Origin: Salminus brasiliensis
Taxonomy: Eukaryota; Chordata; Actinopteri; Characiformes; Bryconidae
Length of the DNA: 64,000 nucleotides
Direction: 5' to 3'
NCBI RefSeq assembly: GCF_030463535.1
Contig: NC_132887.1
Coordinates: forward strand, 18,643,358-18,707,357
Shown here: in pieces, positions 47,180-57,922 of the stretch
Numbering within the stretch: position 1 is the first letter of the stretch
Layout of the letters: the number at the start of each line of letters is the position of its first letter
Notes under the pieces: model-generated
The model's input: only the letters and a program-made list of their open reading frames with translations
Database searches by the model: none
What the model was told of the DNA's origin: nothing
Position numbers and translations under genes: made by a program

Positions 47180-47960
47180 TGCAGTTGTGAATATCCCGGA
47201 AACAGTACCAATCAGGGGGGACTCTAATGACGAGCGTTCACCCTGATTTCCTTTGCCTCCGAGTTGTGAATGGAGCGTGGAAATGATAAATGATACGACA
47301 TACGTGCAATTGCCTGCGTAATACAATGGTCACACAACGGCGAGCCTCCGCGCTGCACAGAGGGAATTGCATGTTAGCTAATTGTTAATTTGGGCGACTT
47401 CGCGCTGGCTAATTGTGGCGGCTCCGCCAAGCCATTTGCATGATGGACTTGCCACCTGCCTCGACGCGCGACAGCCCGCTGCCCAGGCAAACTATATAAT
47501 TACTGAACAGCAGTGGGGCAATTTTGACTGCCGTTCCCTTTGTGTCAGATGAATTCTTCCTAATGACATATTTTATTAGGGGGCAAATAGCATACCTCCT
47601 CTTGGTTCTGCAGAAAAAGGCATCATCTCAACAGGTCTTAATGTTAAGCCAGGCACACAGCAAAGCCGGCAGCGTCTCTGGCTGTCTCGCGTTCTTGTAG
47701 GGATCCTAATGTGGCCTATTTATTGTCCCTACCTATTTATGTCGCAGCTCAAATGATGTATTGGTCAAACATGTATTTAAAGTGATTTCCCTTTCTGAAA
47801 TCACCGGGCTGGTATGTGCGGGTTTATGTGGAACAAAATCCCTTGATTGTGTACTTAGATGAGCTCGGGTCTTATTAGAGATTCAGTTTTGCATTATTAG
47901 ATGGCCATTCACATTGGGGTCTTGGTTTAAGAGAGCGGGCTTCATCATGATAGACTGCTG
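47180..47960. promoter_or_regulatory. Strong candidate developmental enhancer cluster
   Basis: Long non-repetitive block with the composition of a deeply conserved noncoding element. It has a perfect POU octamer ATTTGCAT (47434-47441), two copies of GCTAATTGT 31 bp apart (47377 and 47408), further homeodomain cores, GCCACCTGCC (E-box), and CpG-rich stretches (GACTTCGCGCTGGC, CGACGCGCGACAGC). No exon-like frame. It is about 8 kb downstream of nkx2.1. Confidence 0.5.
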
Positions 47961-48119
47961 ACTTGACACACAGCGATTTACTTATTTATTTACATCCAGG
48001 GTGAATATCTGACAGATATACACAGTTCTAATTTAAATGTAAATGTATACGTTATGTTAACACAGTTGTTTAAGTACTGGTGCTGCTGTAGACTGGTAAA
48101 TGACCATTACCGAATGTAC

Positions 48120-48325
48120 ACTTAAAAATAACGGTTCTGCAAAGGGTTGTTTAAGCGATGCCATAAGAACCACGTTTGTAATGAAATCTGTAAAGGTGAA
48201 GAACCATGTATTAATTTAAAGTAAGGGTTCTTTACCAACAATAAAGTTCTTCATACTTACACATCTCTAATAAACCTGGGTCTTGCATGAAATCGTTCAA
48301 ACTCAAACTATGTGTAGCACTGTTA
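48120..48325. mobile_element. GGTTCT/AGAACC foldback family, copy
   Basis: AATAACGGTTCTGCAAAGGG, GCCATAAGAACCACG, GTGAAGAACCATG, AAGGGTTCTTTACC and ACACATCTCTAATAAACC follow the same order as the copy at 42.7 kb, in about the same size. Confidence 0.55.
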
Positions 48326-50670
48326 AAAGGTTGAAAATGTTTGCATTAGTAAAAAAAAACACAGCACACCTGTGCAGCCAACTGAAGGCTTTCATCGCTG
48401 CCAGTACTGATACTTCTCTGTAGTTCAGTAAGCTCACTTTCAGCCTGATTTAGACCAATTAAGTTAAACCCGAAATACACCCTGTGCTAATAGAGTTTCC
48501 TTTTGCTAACAAGCGTTAGTAAACCGCCAGTGTTTAAGTGACAAAAAAGTTGATCAAAAAAGCAGCAAGTGAGGTGATTACACGCTATTTAGCAAGGGAC
48601 CCGGTGTTAACACGGTTAGTGATGGTTCGGTGACCACCAAAGGACTCCCGCTGGTACAGTACAAGAACGGGGAAGAGGACCACTTGTCTGCTTGGCGTTT
48701 GAGCTCACGCGTAAAGGCATGAACAAATATGAGTTTAGAGTGGATGAGAATGAAAGCAGAATAAAAACTGTGCATTTTATTTTAGCTCTACAGCTTGCAA
48801 TGGCCATCACCGCAAGTGGGCTAAATGCGATATGTTGCTACATTGTGAATTAATAGAAGTCTGCTTTACTTTTGAACTCTATCTGACCTGAATCTGTGAG
48901 ACACAATTTTTTATATTTTCCTAAACACTGTGTGTTTTTTGGCATCGTCGACACTGTCACACGACCAATGCTCAGTTGTCAACTAAAAGTGCGCAAAGGC
49001 TGAACTCCAATACAGACTTCAAGAGGAATTGATGGAACTGAAGGGTGCGCCCTATGTTTACTGCCCAAGGGATGTATGACTTAATAACGCGCGTGGAAAT
49101 CAGTTTACGAATCTTTCTCCACTCCGTCACTAAAAATAAAGCATAAAGACGTGTAGGCCGAACGACTGTGCAATTTACAAGCACTTGCGGTGCAGATCTA
49201 TCCATTTGAAATGTGGATTTAACATTTGTAGCCATTAAAAGAATCATTTTCTCTGAAGAGAAACAAAAACCGAAAGCAATAAAGAAAAAGGGGAGGTATG
49301 AAAATGCGGGTTTTTGTTCATCGGGTGGAAAAAGGCTCCATTCAGATAGCACTGAATGCGCTGCATTTCACTGCTGCCACAATTACACTGAAAGGTCAAG
49401 TATTACAGCATCTCGTGTTCCGCTTTGCATGCTAAGTATTTCTCCTCGCAAATGACCCGCTTGTGCGCGCACAGTACAATAGACTGAAGAAGCAGACGCT
49501 GGACAATTAAAGATTTTTTGCTTCTAGTTGACAGTAAGATTTACCAAAAGGATGTGATTGCAGGTGATGCATAATTGTGCAATTTGTGATGCACATTTTG
49601 GAGAGGAGATACAGAAGCAAAACATATCTCTTCTGTTCATTGACTGATTTTTCTTTATCTAGCTTTTACGGACTCCAACGCGAAAGTTAGAGGCAGTGAA
49701 GGAAATAAATGCATGTAGCTGAGCAGCCCTGTACCAGAAGTGTAATCACACTCAGAGGCTGCATCCCACTGTCGTGAAGTACCACCGTTGTATTTTAAGC
49801 ACTCTATTAACCTAGTATAGTCATGATAGATTAGTTAAAAGTGATTTCGATTTTAATCATGGGCCACCAGTCGTTTGTGCAGCTTGTTTGACAATAAGTG
49901 ACCTAGAGGATCACATGCAATCAAATCCAAAGTAACTTACCCCATATTTGCATGTAAACGAAGTGTGTGTAGTTTTGTTTAAATTGATGGAGGTCTGACA
50001 GCACTGATTATTGCAGAAAGCCTTCGTATACTTCATATACTGTGTGTGTTTGTCACACTTCCATGGTTTATGGATTAAATCACGCTTTATCAAATTTCCT
50101 AAAGTATTAGATCCACGTACTTTGTGCTGATTTTCGTACCGTTTATGGAAATACTGCTTAATTGTAACCTACCCGCTTTCATGGCCTTTGAAACCTTCCT
50201 TTTACCACTACATCAGTAGCTATTTCTTTGTATCTATACCATTTAAATTCACGTTTTAGGATCTGATTTTACAGACAAATCGATTCCAGTAGAAATACAT
50301 TTAACATAGCTATTTTAAAAACGTCCTGCCTGAAAGTATAGCTGGTTGCGAGAGTTTTCAGCACCTCGGACAGCGCACAAAACAGCGTCCGACGCGTCAA
50401 TAACTTTCAGGCAATAACTTATAGGCTTCAACCATCATAGACCAAAACTACCAGCTAATGATTTTAAAATACTAGGGTTCTTCTGGTTTTCGAAATGGGC
50501 CGCCCAGCCACAAGTCGGTGTAATGGAAGTTTTTTTTTTTTTGTCAGTGATGCGTTCGTTATACATACCCTAACGGCGTTTGCACATGTAACAGATTTAA
50601 ATGTATGTTATCAGTAGTCAACACTCTCACTGTTCATTTTCAGTGTATGATTCATCACCAGACACATCGC
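48326..50670. other. Spacer DNA, no gene recognised
   Basis: Mostly non-repetitive with scattered CpGs between about 48.6 and 49.5 kb. Frames up to 126 residues (48972-49352, minus) lack any recognisable domain or splice logic and are not called. Confidence 0.4.
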
Positions 50671-50673
50671 TTC

Positions 50674-50736
50674 ACTGGCACATCACGTAAAAGAGTCAAC
50701 ATGTCTGATGTTGACTCTTTTACGTGATGTGCCAGT
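50674..50736. repeat. Perfect 29-bp inverted repeat with 5-nt loop
   Basis: Arms 50674-50702 and 50708-50736 are exact reverse complements with no mismatch; the loop is GTCTG. The arms open ACTGGCACATCACG. It would fold into a very stable hairpin in single-stranded DNA or RNA. It is not part of any repeat family I recognise. Confidence 0.97.
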
Positions 50737-51683
50737 ACAAGATGATACAAGATGTACAGTAAACATAAGGTAAGAACAGCGTATGATCTGATTAAGAGTT
50801 TAGCATTCTGTATTTGGAAATACGAGGCCGAACAGCAGATTCCTTAGTGTTAATTAACATCGTTAGTGTTTAACACTGGGAATTTGCTGTGTACCTCAGA
50901 ACATGGCCCTCGTGATCACCACAGATGGACTAATATGTATTCAATGCATTTCTTCTTTGATTACAAATACTCGTCGTTGGCCAGCCCTTCGCGTCTTAGC
51001 AGGTGGTCTTTTAGGCCTGGTAGTCACACAACATTAAGCCTAATGGCAAAAACTGATCATGGACGGTTACAAAGGTCTACTTCCCGCTTACCCGCTTGAG
51101 GGTAAAGCAGAAGAGCAAAGCTCGTGACAACCTAACTCTCACATGATTGCGCTGAGATTAGGGTCTAATTGAAGGGCGTAACTGAGACCTTTGCTCATAA
51201 AGCCGCCAGGACTGTCCGTAGTTGTACATCGCATGTGTTGAAAGACAGCGATGAGAGCGCACACGCTTCCATCGAGTTATTCTCAAAAGCGACAAGTTTC
51301 ACACAAAGACCACACACCGAGCTTCAGACATGTAAATGTAATCTGCAGTCTTTCAAAGCGGATTCAATAACAAAAAAGTCCCCAGCAAAACCTAATAGAA
51401 TCTCTGGGCGCATCCGGATTAAGGTGGAAAATGGGTGCCTTTGCACACAGAATTAAAGCGAAACTCCTCGTTTTTGCAAGTGAACGTGGTTTATGTTTGA
51501 TATATTTGGTTACCCATCAGACTGAGATTCAGCAAGTGTAATGTAAGTGGGCGTCATCACTTCGTCGCTTTTCATCCGCATTTTCTCCAAATGGTTGCTT
51601 TATTAAATTCTATCCAATAAACGTTCATGCGTCTCTGTTGCCTGTTTCATTTATATTGCAGCGCTGCAAGGGTCAGATGAGTG

Positions 51684-51741
<58 letters not shown>

Positions 51742-53535
51742 AACCATTACATCAAGTGAAGCTTCTTTAAACCTGTTCGCTCTCTTTCAATCACTTTTAC
51801 GAGCATGGTTATTTTGGGAACCAAACTTGTTTTTTCTGTGCCATCGCTCAAATAACCATTTCTAGCACATTTAAAAAAAAATTTTTTAAAGTGTACAAGG
51901 GCTGTCAACAGTAGCAATAACTGTCCATAAAATGATACATGTTTAAATATATATAATCTATCGAAACAGAATGATTGGCAGGGTAAAATACTTTGTATTA
52001 ACTATCCTTTACTGACTACTGCATAATTAAGAACGATATCATGTTTTTTTTTAAAAGCACAATAACAGATCATTTAATATCAGCTCTAAATAAAAAGACA
52101 GTTTCCTAGAGCCAGGACGGTGGGATATTTGGCATGAACGACGAAACGAACTGTTGATTTAAAGTGAACCGGCTGATTTAACGATCCTGCATCCAAAAAA
52201 ATTGCGCCATTACAATCAGCGACGCATTAAAATCGCTAGTGGCACAAGGTCGTTGCGACTAGCTGGGCCCCGTGCTCCTCACAAATTCCTTCATCAGGGC
52301 AGCTTCTGGATTTAGACACATAAGAATAGTTTAGAGAGCCGGAATAATACGCCTTAATGGACGCGTAGTGTTAGAGCTTATAACTGTTCCTGGATTTCCT
52401 CCACTACATTCCGCTTGTGTTGGACTTATCTCCCTCCTAAAACCTGGGGAGCCGCCGCACTCATTTTTAGTGTACCGAGTTTCTCCATATAAAAGAATCG
52501 AAGGCATTAACCTCTCTAAAAAGCCATTTAAATGCAAGCACAATAAGCTGTCAACAAACAAGCCGCCAGGTGGAATAAACAGCTGCCAACATTCAGTCCA
52601 AATGGGTGCCAGAACAGAATGGAAAAAGGGAAAACTCCAATCCCTCACTACACATTCGGCGCCGCGCCTACATCCACTACACATACTTTAAAAGAATTTG
52701 CATTTATCAGCTGTCCTTCTCATTTTACCCAACGTGAACCTAATGTGCAAATGCACCAGATGCGCTGACATTCACTAATGAGCTGTCAAGAAATGTAAAC
52801 ATCTTTTTTAACCGGCTAATTCAAACAAGCTATTACAGAAACAATACAATTATTGTATTCGTAAGACTAAATGAGTTTACCTTTATCCTCGTAAAAATAA
52901 GCCTGAGGTGGCGTGATTCAAACTATGGTGCTTTTGCATGTATGGGTTTCAGTTACAGCTTTGATTGAAAACCCAAAGCAGTTTAGTTTAGAAGGAAACT
53001 GAGCTTCACTCAAAATTAGTTTTAAACATTCTCTACTTACTTGAACTTCGTTTTTCCTATTTAATAAGTGGCGACGGTTTAATGAATGAGCAAGGTAACA
53101 ATTGAGCATTTAGTGTGTAAGGCAGGGGCTGCAACTCTCCGCTGTCAGAAGTCCCTGTCAAAAGCACCTGTTTTGTTACAATGCGCTATTTCAGTAAGAC
53201 TTGGGCTTTAGCAGTGTCAACACGTACTCGTTTTTGGTTTAATTTTCTACTAGATACTAGTGATTTAGTTCTAGTGGTCTGCAGATTGACCTTTGGCTGA
53301 TGTTAGATGTAAGGACCCCTACATAATCACTTTGATTATTTGATATTATTGTACATTTCATATATTTAATACCTCTTAGATATTTAAAATACAACCAGCT
53401 GAAAGGAACTCAAAAGGGATTCAAAATGAAAAAAATAAATCATAGTCTTTTACTCTTTACTAACACACGCGTGCGCGCGCGCACACAGGCACACACTCGC
53501 CTCCTCTGATGTTTATACACTTTATCAATACGTAA
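50737..53535. other. Spacer DNA with TG microsatellite and a decayed foldback scrap
   Basis: A (TG)n run at 51685-51738; a very degenerate GGTTCT-type scrap at about 51765-51900. The 52.1-52.8 kb part is CpG-containing and non-repetitive. Overlapping frames of 107 and 117 residues on opposite strands at 52.33-52.69 kb have no recognised domain. A GC/CA run lies at 53464-53490. Confidence 0.45.
51685..51738. repeat. (TG)n microsatellite
   Basis: Perfect run of about 27 TG units. Confidence 0.95.
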
Positions 53536-53539
53536 ACAA

Positions 53540-54020
53540 GTGGGCCATTGCATTTCCCCCCCAGCTTCTCCCCACCACTGTATTGATAGAGGCTGCTCCG
53601 ATAAGTGTGTGTATATTGTCTTACACGGTTATTTAGGAGAGCAATGCTGTTTGGCCAGGGATCTGATTGATAAGCTTGCTTTTAGGTGCGTTTGTTTGAT
53701 GTGCGCAGCTTTAAAAGGATTGGAGACCTCACCTTTACTGACTCAACGCTCGCGGTATAAAGAAATGAAACCCCAAAGGACGCCGACTTTACAAAAGCCC
53801 TGCTTTCGGTTTACTTTTGCAAAAGACAAACAAGATTAAGGCTTTCAAATATAACTGAAGGTATCGAGTGTCGAATAATGTGCGGTATTTTTGCGGGGTA
53901 AGAGAGCGCTTATAATGCGGGTGGCAATTCTGGGGCATTTTTTTCTGTAAAGGAGGATGTGAGCTATTACACACGTGCAGGTCAGGGTAAAGGGAGGAAC
54001 CATCTTGCCATCTTGGCAAG
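53540..54020. promoter_or_regulatory. Candidate noncoding regulatory block downstream of nkx2.1
   Basis: Non-repetitive block with TATTGATAGAGGCTG, TTACACGGTTATTTAGGAG, GATCTGATTGATAAGC and AAAAGGATTGGAGACC motifs, about 0.9-1.4 kb beyond the nkx2.1 stop. It could also be distal 3' UTR. The 99-residue plus frame here shows no known domain. Confidence 0.3.
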
Positions 54021-54911
54021 TGAAAAAACGCACGTCACATTTTTTTTAGCTAGCTCTGTCTGTCCGCAAATGGAGCACACATAATTTACAAACATGAGAA
54101 CATTTGGGCAATGTTACAATAAAATTGGTTCTTAAAATGTTTACGAACTGTTTGTAGACAGATTTCAAAAGTCTAATAAATATATACCCTTATACGGCTT
54201 CAAAGTGTATAATTCTAGTGTGTCTAATTTAATGCTAACGTTGGCAACCAATTCTACTATAAAGGCGTTTTTTTCATAATTTATTAATATGATTGTATGA
54301 CTGCATTTAAGTCAAATATCTATAAGTTACAAGGAAATGAAACGTACAAATACAAATGGAACTCAAATAACATGTAACCCTCAATATCGATAAAAATTTT
54401 ATACAATATACATATCGCTAAAAACTATGTATTCAATTCAACCCTTTTACAGAGATGTACAAGCTACGGCTTACATTGCAATCTATAAGAGTCAGGCTTG
54501 TTGAGAGGTGGCGTCTTTAGGGGGCAAATGAGGCTTTTTGATTTAATCCGTCGGGAATGTGTGGTTCTTAGTGTCTCCGTTTAAAAGCTATTATAAATAA
54601 TTCCATCTTCTCTGCGATCTTTGGACGCGCATCCTCGTCGTAAAAGACTGGAAAGGTCATCTCATCTTTCTCAGTCTGAAATGGTTGAGGTGTTGCTCGA
54701 TGAGTTTTTGTATCCCCCTCCAGTCTGGAGAAATGTTAGGGGGGTAAGCATTAGAAGGAGCAACAGCCGCTGTTTGCATGGCTACAGTATCTTATTTTAG
54801 TTTTCTCGTTGACTTGTTCAGGACAGACGCTGAGACTGGGTAGCGTAAAGTTGCTGTCTGTCTGCCTGTCTGTCCGTTGGTCTGTCTGCGTTATTATTGT
54901 CCGCTCCGTCG
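54021..54911 (-). other. Probable nkx2.1 3' untranslated region
   Basis: AT-rich sequence directly beyond the nkx2.1 stop with candidate poly(A) signals at 54542 and 54280. Near the gene there is a short run of CTGTCTGC-type units (about 54855-54890). Confidence 0.4.
54542..54547 (-). promoter_or_regulatory. Candidate poly(A) signal of nkx2.1 (ATTAAA)
   Basis: ATTAAA on the minus strand about 365 bp beyond the stop. A canonical AATAAA lies further on at 54280-54285. Either could end the 3' UTR, so the assignment is tentative. Confidence 0.25.
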
Positions 54912-55588
54912 TCACCACGTCCTGCCATAAAGCAGAGCGGAACAAGGTAAGGCCGCGCCGTACTCAGTGCCAGAAGAGTTCAGGTGTGACAGGCCGGACA
55001 CCTGCGTTTGGAGTGACGGAGGGCTTGCGCCGTGCTGTCCCAAATCTGGGGACTGTCCGGCGCTGCCCACCTGCTGGCTCTGATGCTGGGCCATTGAGCC
55101 ATTGCTGGACATGATCATGACGTTGGCTCCCTGGTGATGGTGGCTCTGCACGGCGCTGGTGGGTGTGTGGCCGCTGCCCTGGCACGGCTTGCCGTCCTTG
55201 ACCAGCACTGGCACTGCCACCCTCCGCGGGGACTGCTGTTGTTGCTGTTGCTGACATGAGCCGCCCTCCTGCTGCATTTGCTGCTGGGACACTTTGTCTT
55301 TGGCCTGCCGCTTCATCTTGTAGCGGTGGTTTTGGAACCAGATCTTGACCTGGGTTGGGGTCAGGTGGATCATACTAGCCAGGTGCTCTCTCTCGGGCGC
55401 AGACAGGTACTTCTGCTGCTTGAAGCGCCGCTCCAGCTCGTAGACTTGAGCCTGAGAGAAGAGCACGCGCCGCTTTCTCCTAGGCGCACTGCTTAGAGAG
55501 CCCATTCCCTTGCCCACGTCTGCTAACGAGCCCAGGCTGCTCATGCTGCCCATATTCATCCCGGAGGAGGAACCCATGAAACGAGAGA
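54912..55588 (-). CDS. nkx2.1: nkx2.1 last coding exon (homeodomain)
   Basis: The acceptor CTCTCTCCTTGCAG lies immediately above 55588. The exon is 677 bp, phase 1, and ends in a stop at 54912-54914. It codes a Gly/Met/Ser-rich linker, the homeodomain, poly-Gln, the NK2-specific domain and a Gln/His/Ser-rich tail. The intron at 55589-56266 is 678 bp. The ATG at 55577 is internal. Confidence 0.94.
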
Positions 55589-56636
55589 CTGCAAGGAGAG
55601 AGAGCTCGTTAGCTAAAATTCAGCAGATAATACTGTTTAATAACAGTAATAATAAATAATAAACATTTGCCATCAAAACACATTCAGTCATTTTTAGATA
55701 AAATATAACATACAGTAAACAACAATAACAACAACAACAATAATAACAATAATGCATGTATTCATAAATAATAATACAATTATATCAATGAACCACAAAA
55801 ACAGATTTTTCGTAATTCATTTTCTTGACAATAATATTTCCACTACGCTCAATTACGCCAAATTATGCATACATGATGCTCATCCTGTTTGTTTTTTTTT
55901 AGATTCGCCTAAACCAGGGTCAGCGCTCGAGAGCTTATTAACTGGCTGAGTGGATTTGGTTGAGCTTCCACACCTGCCTCATTTAACTCCGTGAAACCCG
56001 TGAGCCATGGGCAGTGCACCTCACCAGACACCGTGTACGTGAACCGGGTGCCTTACTCTCAAAGCTGGTTCTAAAAGGTCAGGTGCGGTGCGTATACAGG
56101 TGTTAACCTGGTCTAGTATAAAATCCTCTATAGCTAGCCTAAAGGAAAACTTAGTCGCCTCCGTAGAAACCGAGTCGATTCCTAAAATGTCAAAAAGGTG
56201 CATCTTGTGACACCTCGCGTCTTGTCACATCAGCCGACGACGACATGCGTTCTCAAGTGCACTTACTTGTAGAAAAGCGCGGGTCAGGGTTTGCTCCGTA
56301 CCAGCTGGTGGCTGTCGTGCTGCCCCTCATTCCGTCCTGATAAGCCGGGGGCAGCTCGCTCATGTTGCCCAGGTTCCCGTTGCAGTAGCCTCCCATGGCC
56401 GTGTGGGACAGCTGCGAGACCCCGGCCGCGGTCATGTGGTAGGCGGCGGGCACCGTCCCGTTGTGGCCCATGTGGTGCTGCTGCATGGCCGCTTGCGTGA
56501 CTTGCGGTTGTCTGTACGAGGCAAGAGGAGCCCCCAAGTTGCCGCCCTCCATACTTACTTTTTTGTAGCTCTCCTCAAGAGGACTCAAGATATCGGACAC
56601 AGAGAAGGGAGTCGTATGCTTGGGGCTCATCGACAT
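54912..56636 (-). CDS. nkx2.1: Nkx2.1 / thyroid transcription factor 1 homeobox protein
   Basis: NK2-class homeodomain transcription factor (TTF-1/T-EBP), needed in vertebrates for thyroid, ventral forebrain and lung or swim-bladder related endoderm; it acts in the nucleus. The coding region joins 56267-56636 to 54912-55588 and gives 348 residues, close to the mammalian short form (371 in human). The protein starts [11 protein letters not shown], with the tinman repressor motif [12 protein letters not shown] at residues 11-22. The homeodomain is at about residues 160-219 (genomic 55302-55481) with WFQNHRYK. A Gln-rich stretch with seven Gln in a row follows, then the NK2-specific domain ([15 protein letters not shown], about 245-259), and the C-terminus LLYGRTW. 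The start chosen is the conserved MSMSPKH Met; 37 further in-frame codons lie upstream, but an acceptor-like site just before the Met argues against translating them. Nkx2.4 is the main alternative, but the linkage to mbip and nkx2.9 supports nkx2.1. Confidence 0.95.
56267..56636 (-). CDS. nkx2.1: nkx2.1 first coding exon
   Basis: This exon is 370 bp, 123 codons plus one base, ending at donor GTAAGT (56261-56266). It codes the tinman motif and the conserved segments [29 protein letters not shown] and [12 protein letters not shown]. The single base A is completed by exon 2 to Ile, giving RFSTISRFMG, comparable to human RFPAISRFMG. Confidence 0.94.
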
Positions 56637-56668
56637 TGTTTTGTGCTGGAGAGGGAAGAAATTAGAAG
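56637..56668 (-). promoter_or_regulatory. Probable 3' splice site of an upstream nkx2.1 5' exon
   Basis: Nine bases upstream of the nkx2.1 Met, the minus strand has a branch-like TCTAAT, a pyrimidine run TTTCTTCCCTCTC and CAG (646-648 of 56xxx), then CACAAAACA and ATG. This is a strong acceptor. Mammalian NKX2-1 also has an upstream exon spliced just before this Met. The upstream donor was not identified. Confidence 0.45.
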
Positions 56669-57600
56669 GCAAAAGCGAAGCCGTCCCTTCTCGTCGTTGG
56701 CCAGCTTCCTCTGGTTCCTGTTGCTTTTCGTGCAGTGAGCTGGACACGTAAGAGGGAGCCTGGAGTCCGCCTTAATTGGCTTGAGTGGGAGCTCGAGGCT
56801 GACTTTCGTTTGTTTTAGCTGGGTGCCAGGTTTAAGACTACCATCAGAGGCGGGGCATCAGCAGCAGCGAGGGCAACAATACAAAGCGACGCTGTCATCT
56901 GTGCACCAAACGCAAAGAGCCCCATTACGTGGTCGCGAGCTGCCCCTGCCATCCCCCCAACCCTGCAAAACGCACGCACATGCGAGACCCCATCAGTGCG
57001 TGAAGGTGTGCTGATTTCACGTTCAAGGTGTAAATGTCTGTGTCGCTCGTGGGGCAAAGCCGGGGAACAAAGGGATAGATGAAATATTGACGGTTGTAGT
57101 GATGTTTATGAAGGGGGCCCCCTTAATGAGAAGTGCACGCGCTGACTTGAATCTTCGAGAACCCACTCAGTTGCAGGAAAAAAGAAACATAGAGAGGCAA
57201 GCTTGAGTTGAACTCCTGACTTTTAATGGCCACAAGAGGCTTGTGGTGATTGCAGGCGTGTTTACATTATTGCCCCATCGTACTCAGACATGCAAAAGTG
57301 CCCTTGCGACGAGGAAGGAGCGCTGACTGATAAATAAATAAATACATATGCGCGTGTTAAGAGGCTGCGTAAATGATTAACTCCCCGGTTTTCGGTGTGA
57401 TACATTATTGGGCGTGAGCAGAGTGTTGTCCAAATTCCCATCCACTCTGCACAGACGCACAGTGTTAAAGAAACGCGCTCGACAGAAGAAGGAGGAGGAG
57501 AGGCTCTCAGGTAAAGTTAACGGTTCTCAAGTAGCCTGCAGCTCTTCAGCGCCAGGCAGGTACACACACAGCTTCGCTCAGCGCTCCTGATCGCTGTATG
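56669..57600. promoter_or_regulatory. nkx2.1 5' flank, CpG-rich
   Basis: CpG-rich, non-repetitive sequence upstream of the nkx2.1 coding start. It probably contains the promoter and a 5' noncoding exon, but no TATA box or donor site could be assigned with confidence. Confidence 0.4.
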
Positions 57601-57839
57601 TGGCCTTCTGTATCGAAGAGATTATCTACTGAATTAGTTAAAGTGACACTGAGCTGCAGATTTCTACAGCCGTCCAGAACAGCTCGGAATTGCTGCTAAT
57701 TTCAGAAACACGGGATATCGCCAGAAAACGAAACAAGAGTCTTAATTTGGCTGGTATTTCATTGGATGAAATATAAATTAATACATTCATCAATGAATAC
57801 AAAAAAGCAGAATTTAATTTCAGGTTTATGTCATATTCT

Positions 57840-57865
57840 TCTGCTTCTTCTTCTTCTTCTTCTTC

Positions 57866-57920
<55 letters not shown>
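57840..57920. repeat. Compound (TTC)n(TTA)n microsatellite
   Basis: About eight TTC units pass directly into about eighteen ATT units; a further ATT run is at 58107-58133. Confidence 0.93.

Positions 57921-57922
<2 letters not shown>

Noticed and set aside
48972-49352. 126-residue minus-strand frame
   Set aside because: No domain recognised and no splice partners found.
50674-50736. miRNA gene
   Set aside because: The stem is perfectly paired for 29 bp with a 5-nt loop, unlike the longer, imperfect stems of animal miRNA precursors; no support beyond the fold.
52331-52691. Opposed frames of 117 and 107 residues
   Set aside because: They lie on opposite strands of the same sequence, lack domains, and the DNA looks like noncoding regulatory sequence.
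54964-55496. Other-frame open readings across nkx2.1 exon 2 (minus 97 residues, plus 72 residues)
   Set aside because: Shadows of the real nkx2.1 frame in GC-rich coding DNA.
55577-55579. ATG at 55577 as the start of a separate short Nkx2 protein
   Set aside because: It lies 11 bases inside exon 2 behind a good acceptor, and the residues before it (ISRF) continue the conserved frame from exon 1.
56291-57057. Frames of 69-111 residues on plus and 80 on minus around nkx2.1 exon 1
   Set aside because: Antisense shadows of the coding exon and CpG-rich 5' flank; no known domain.
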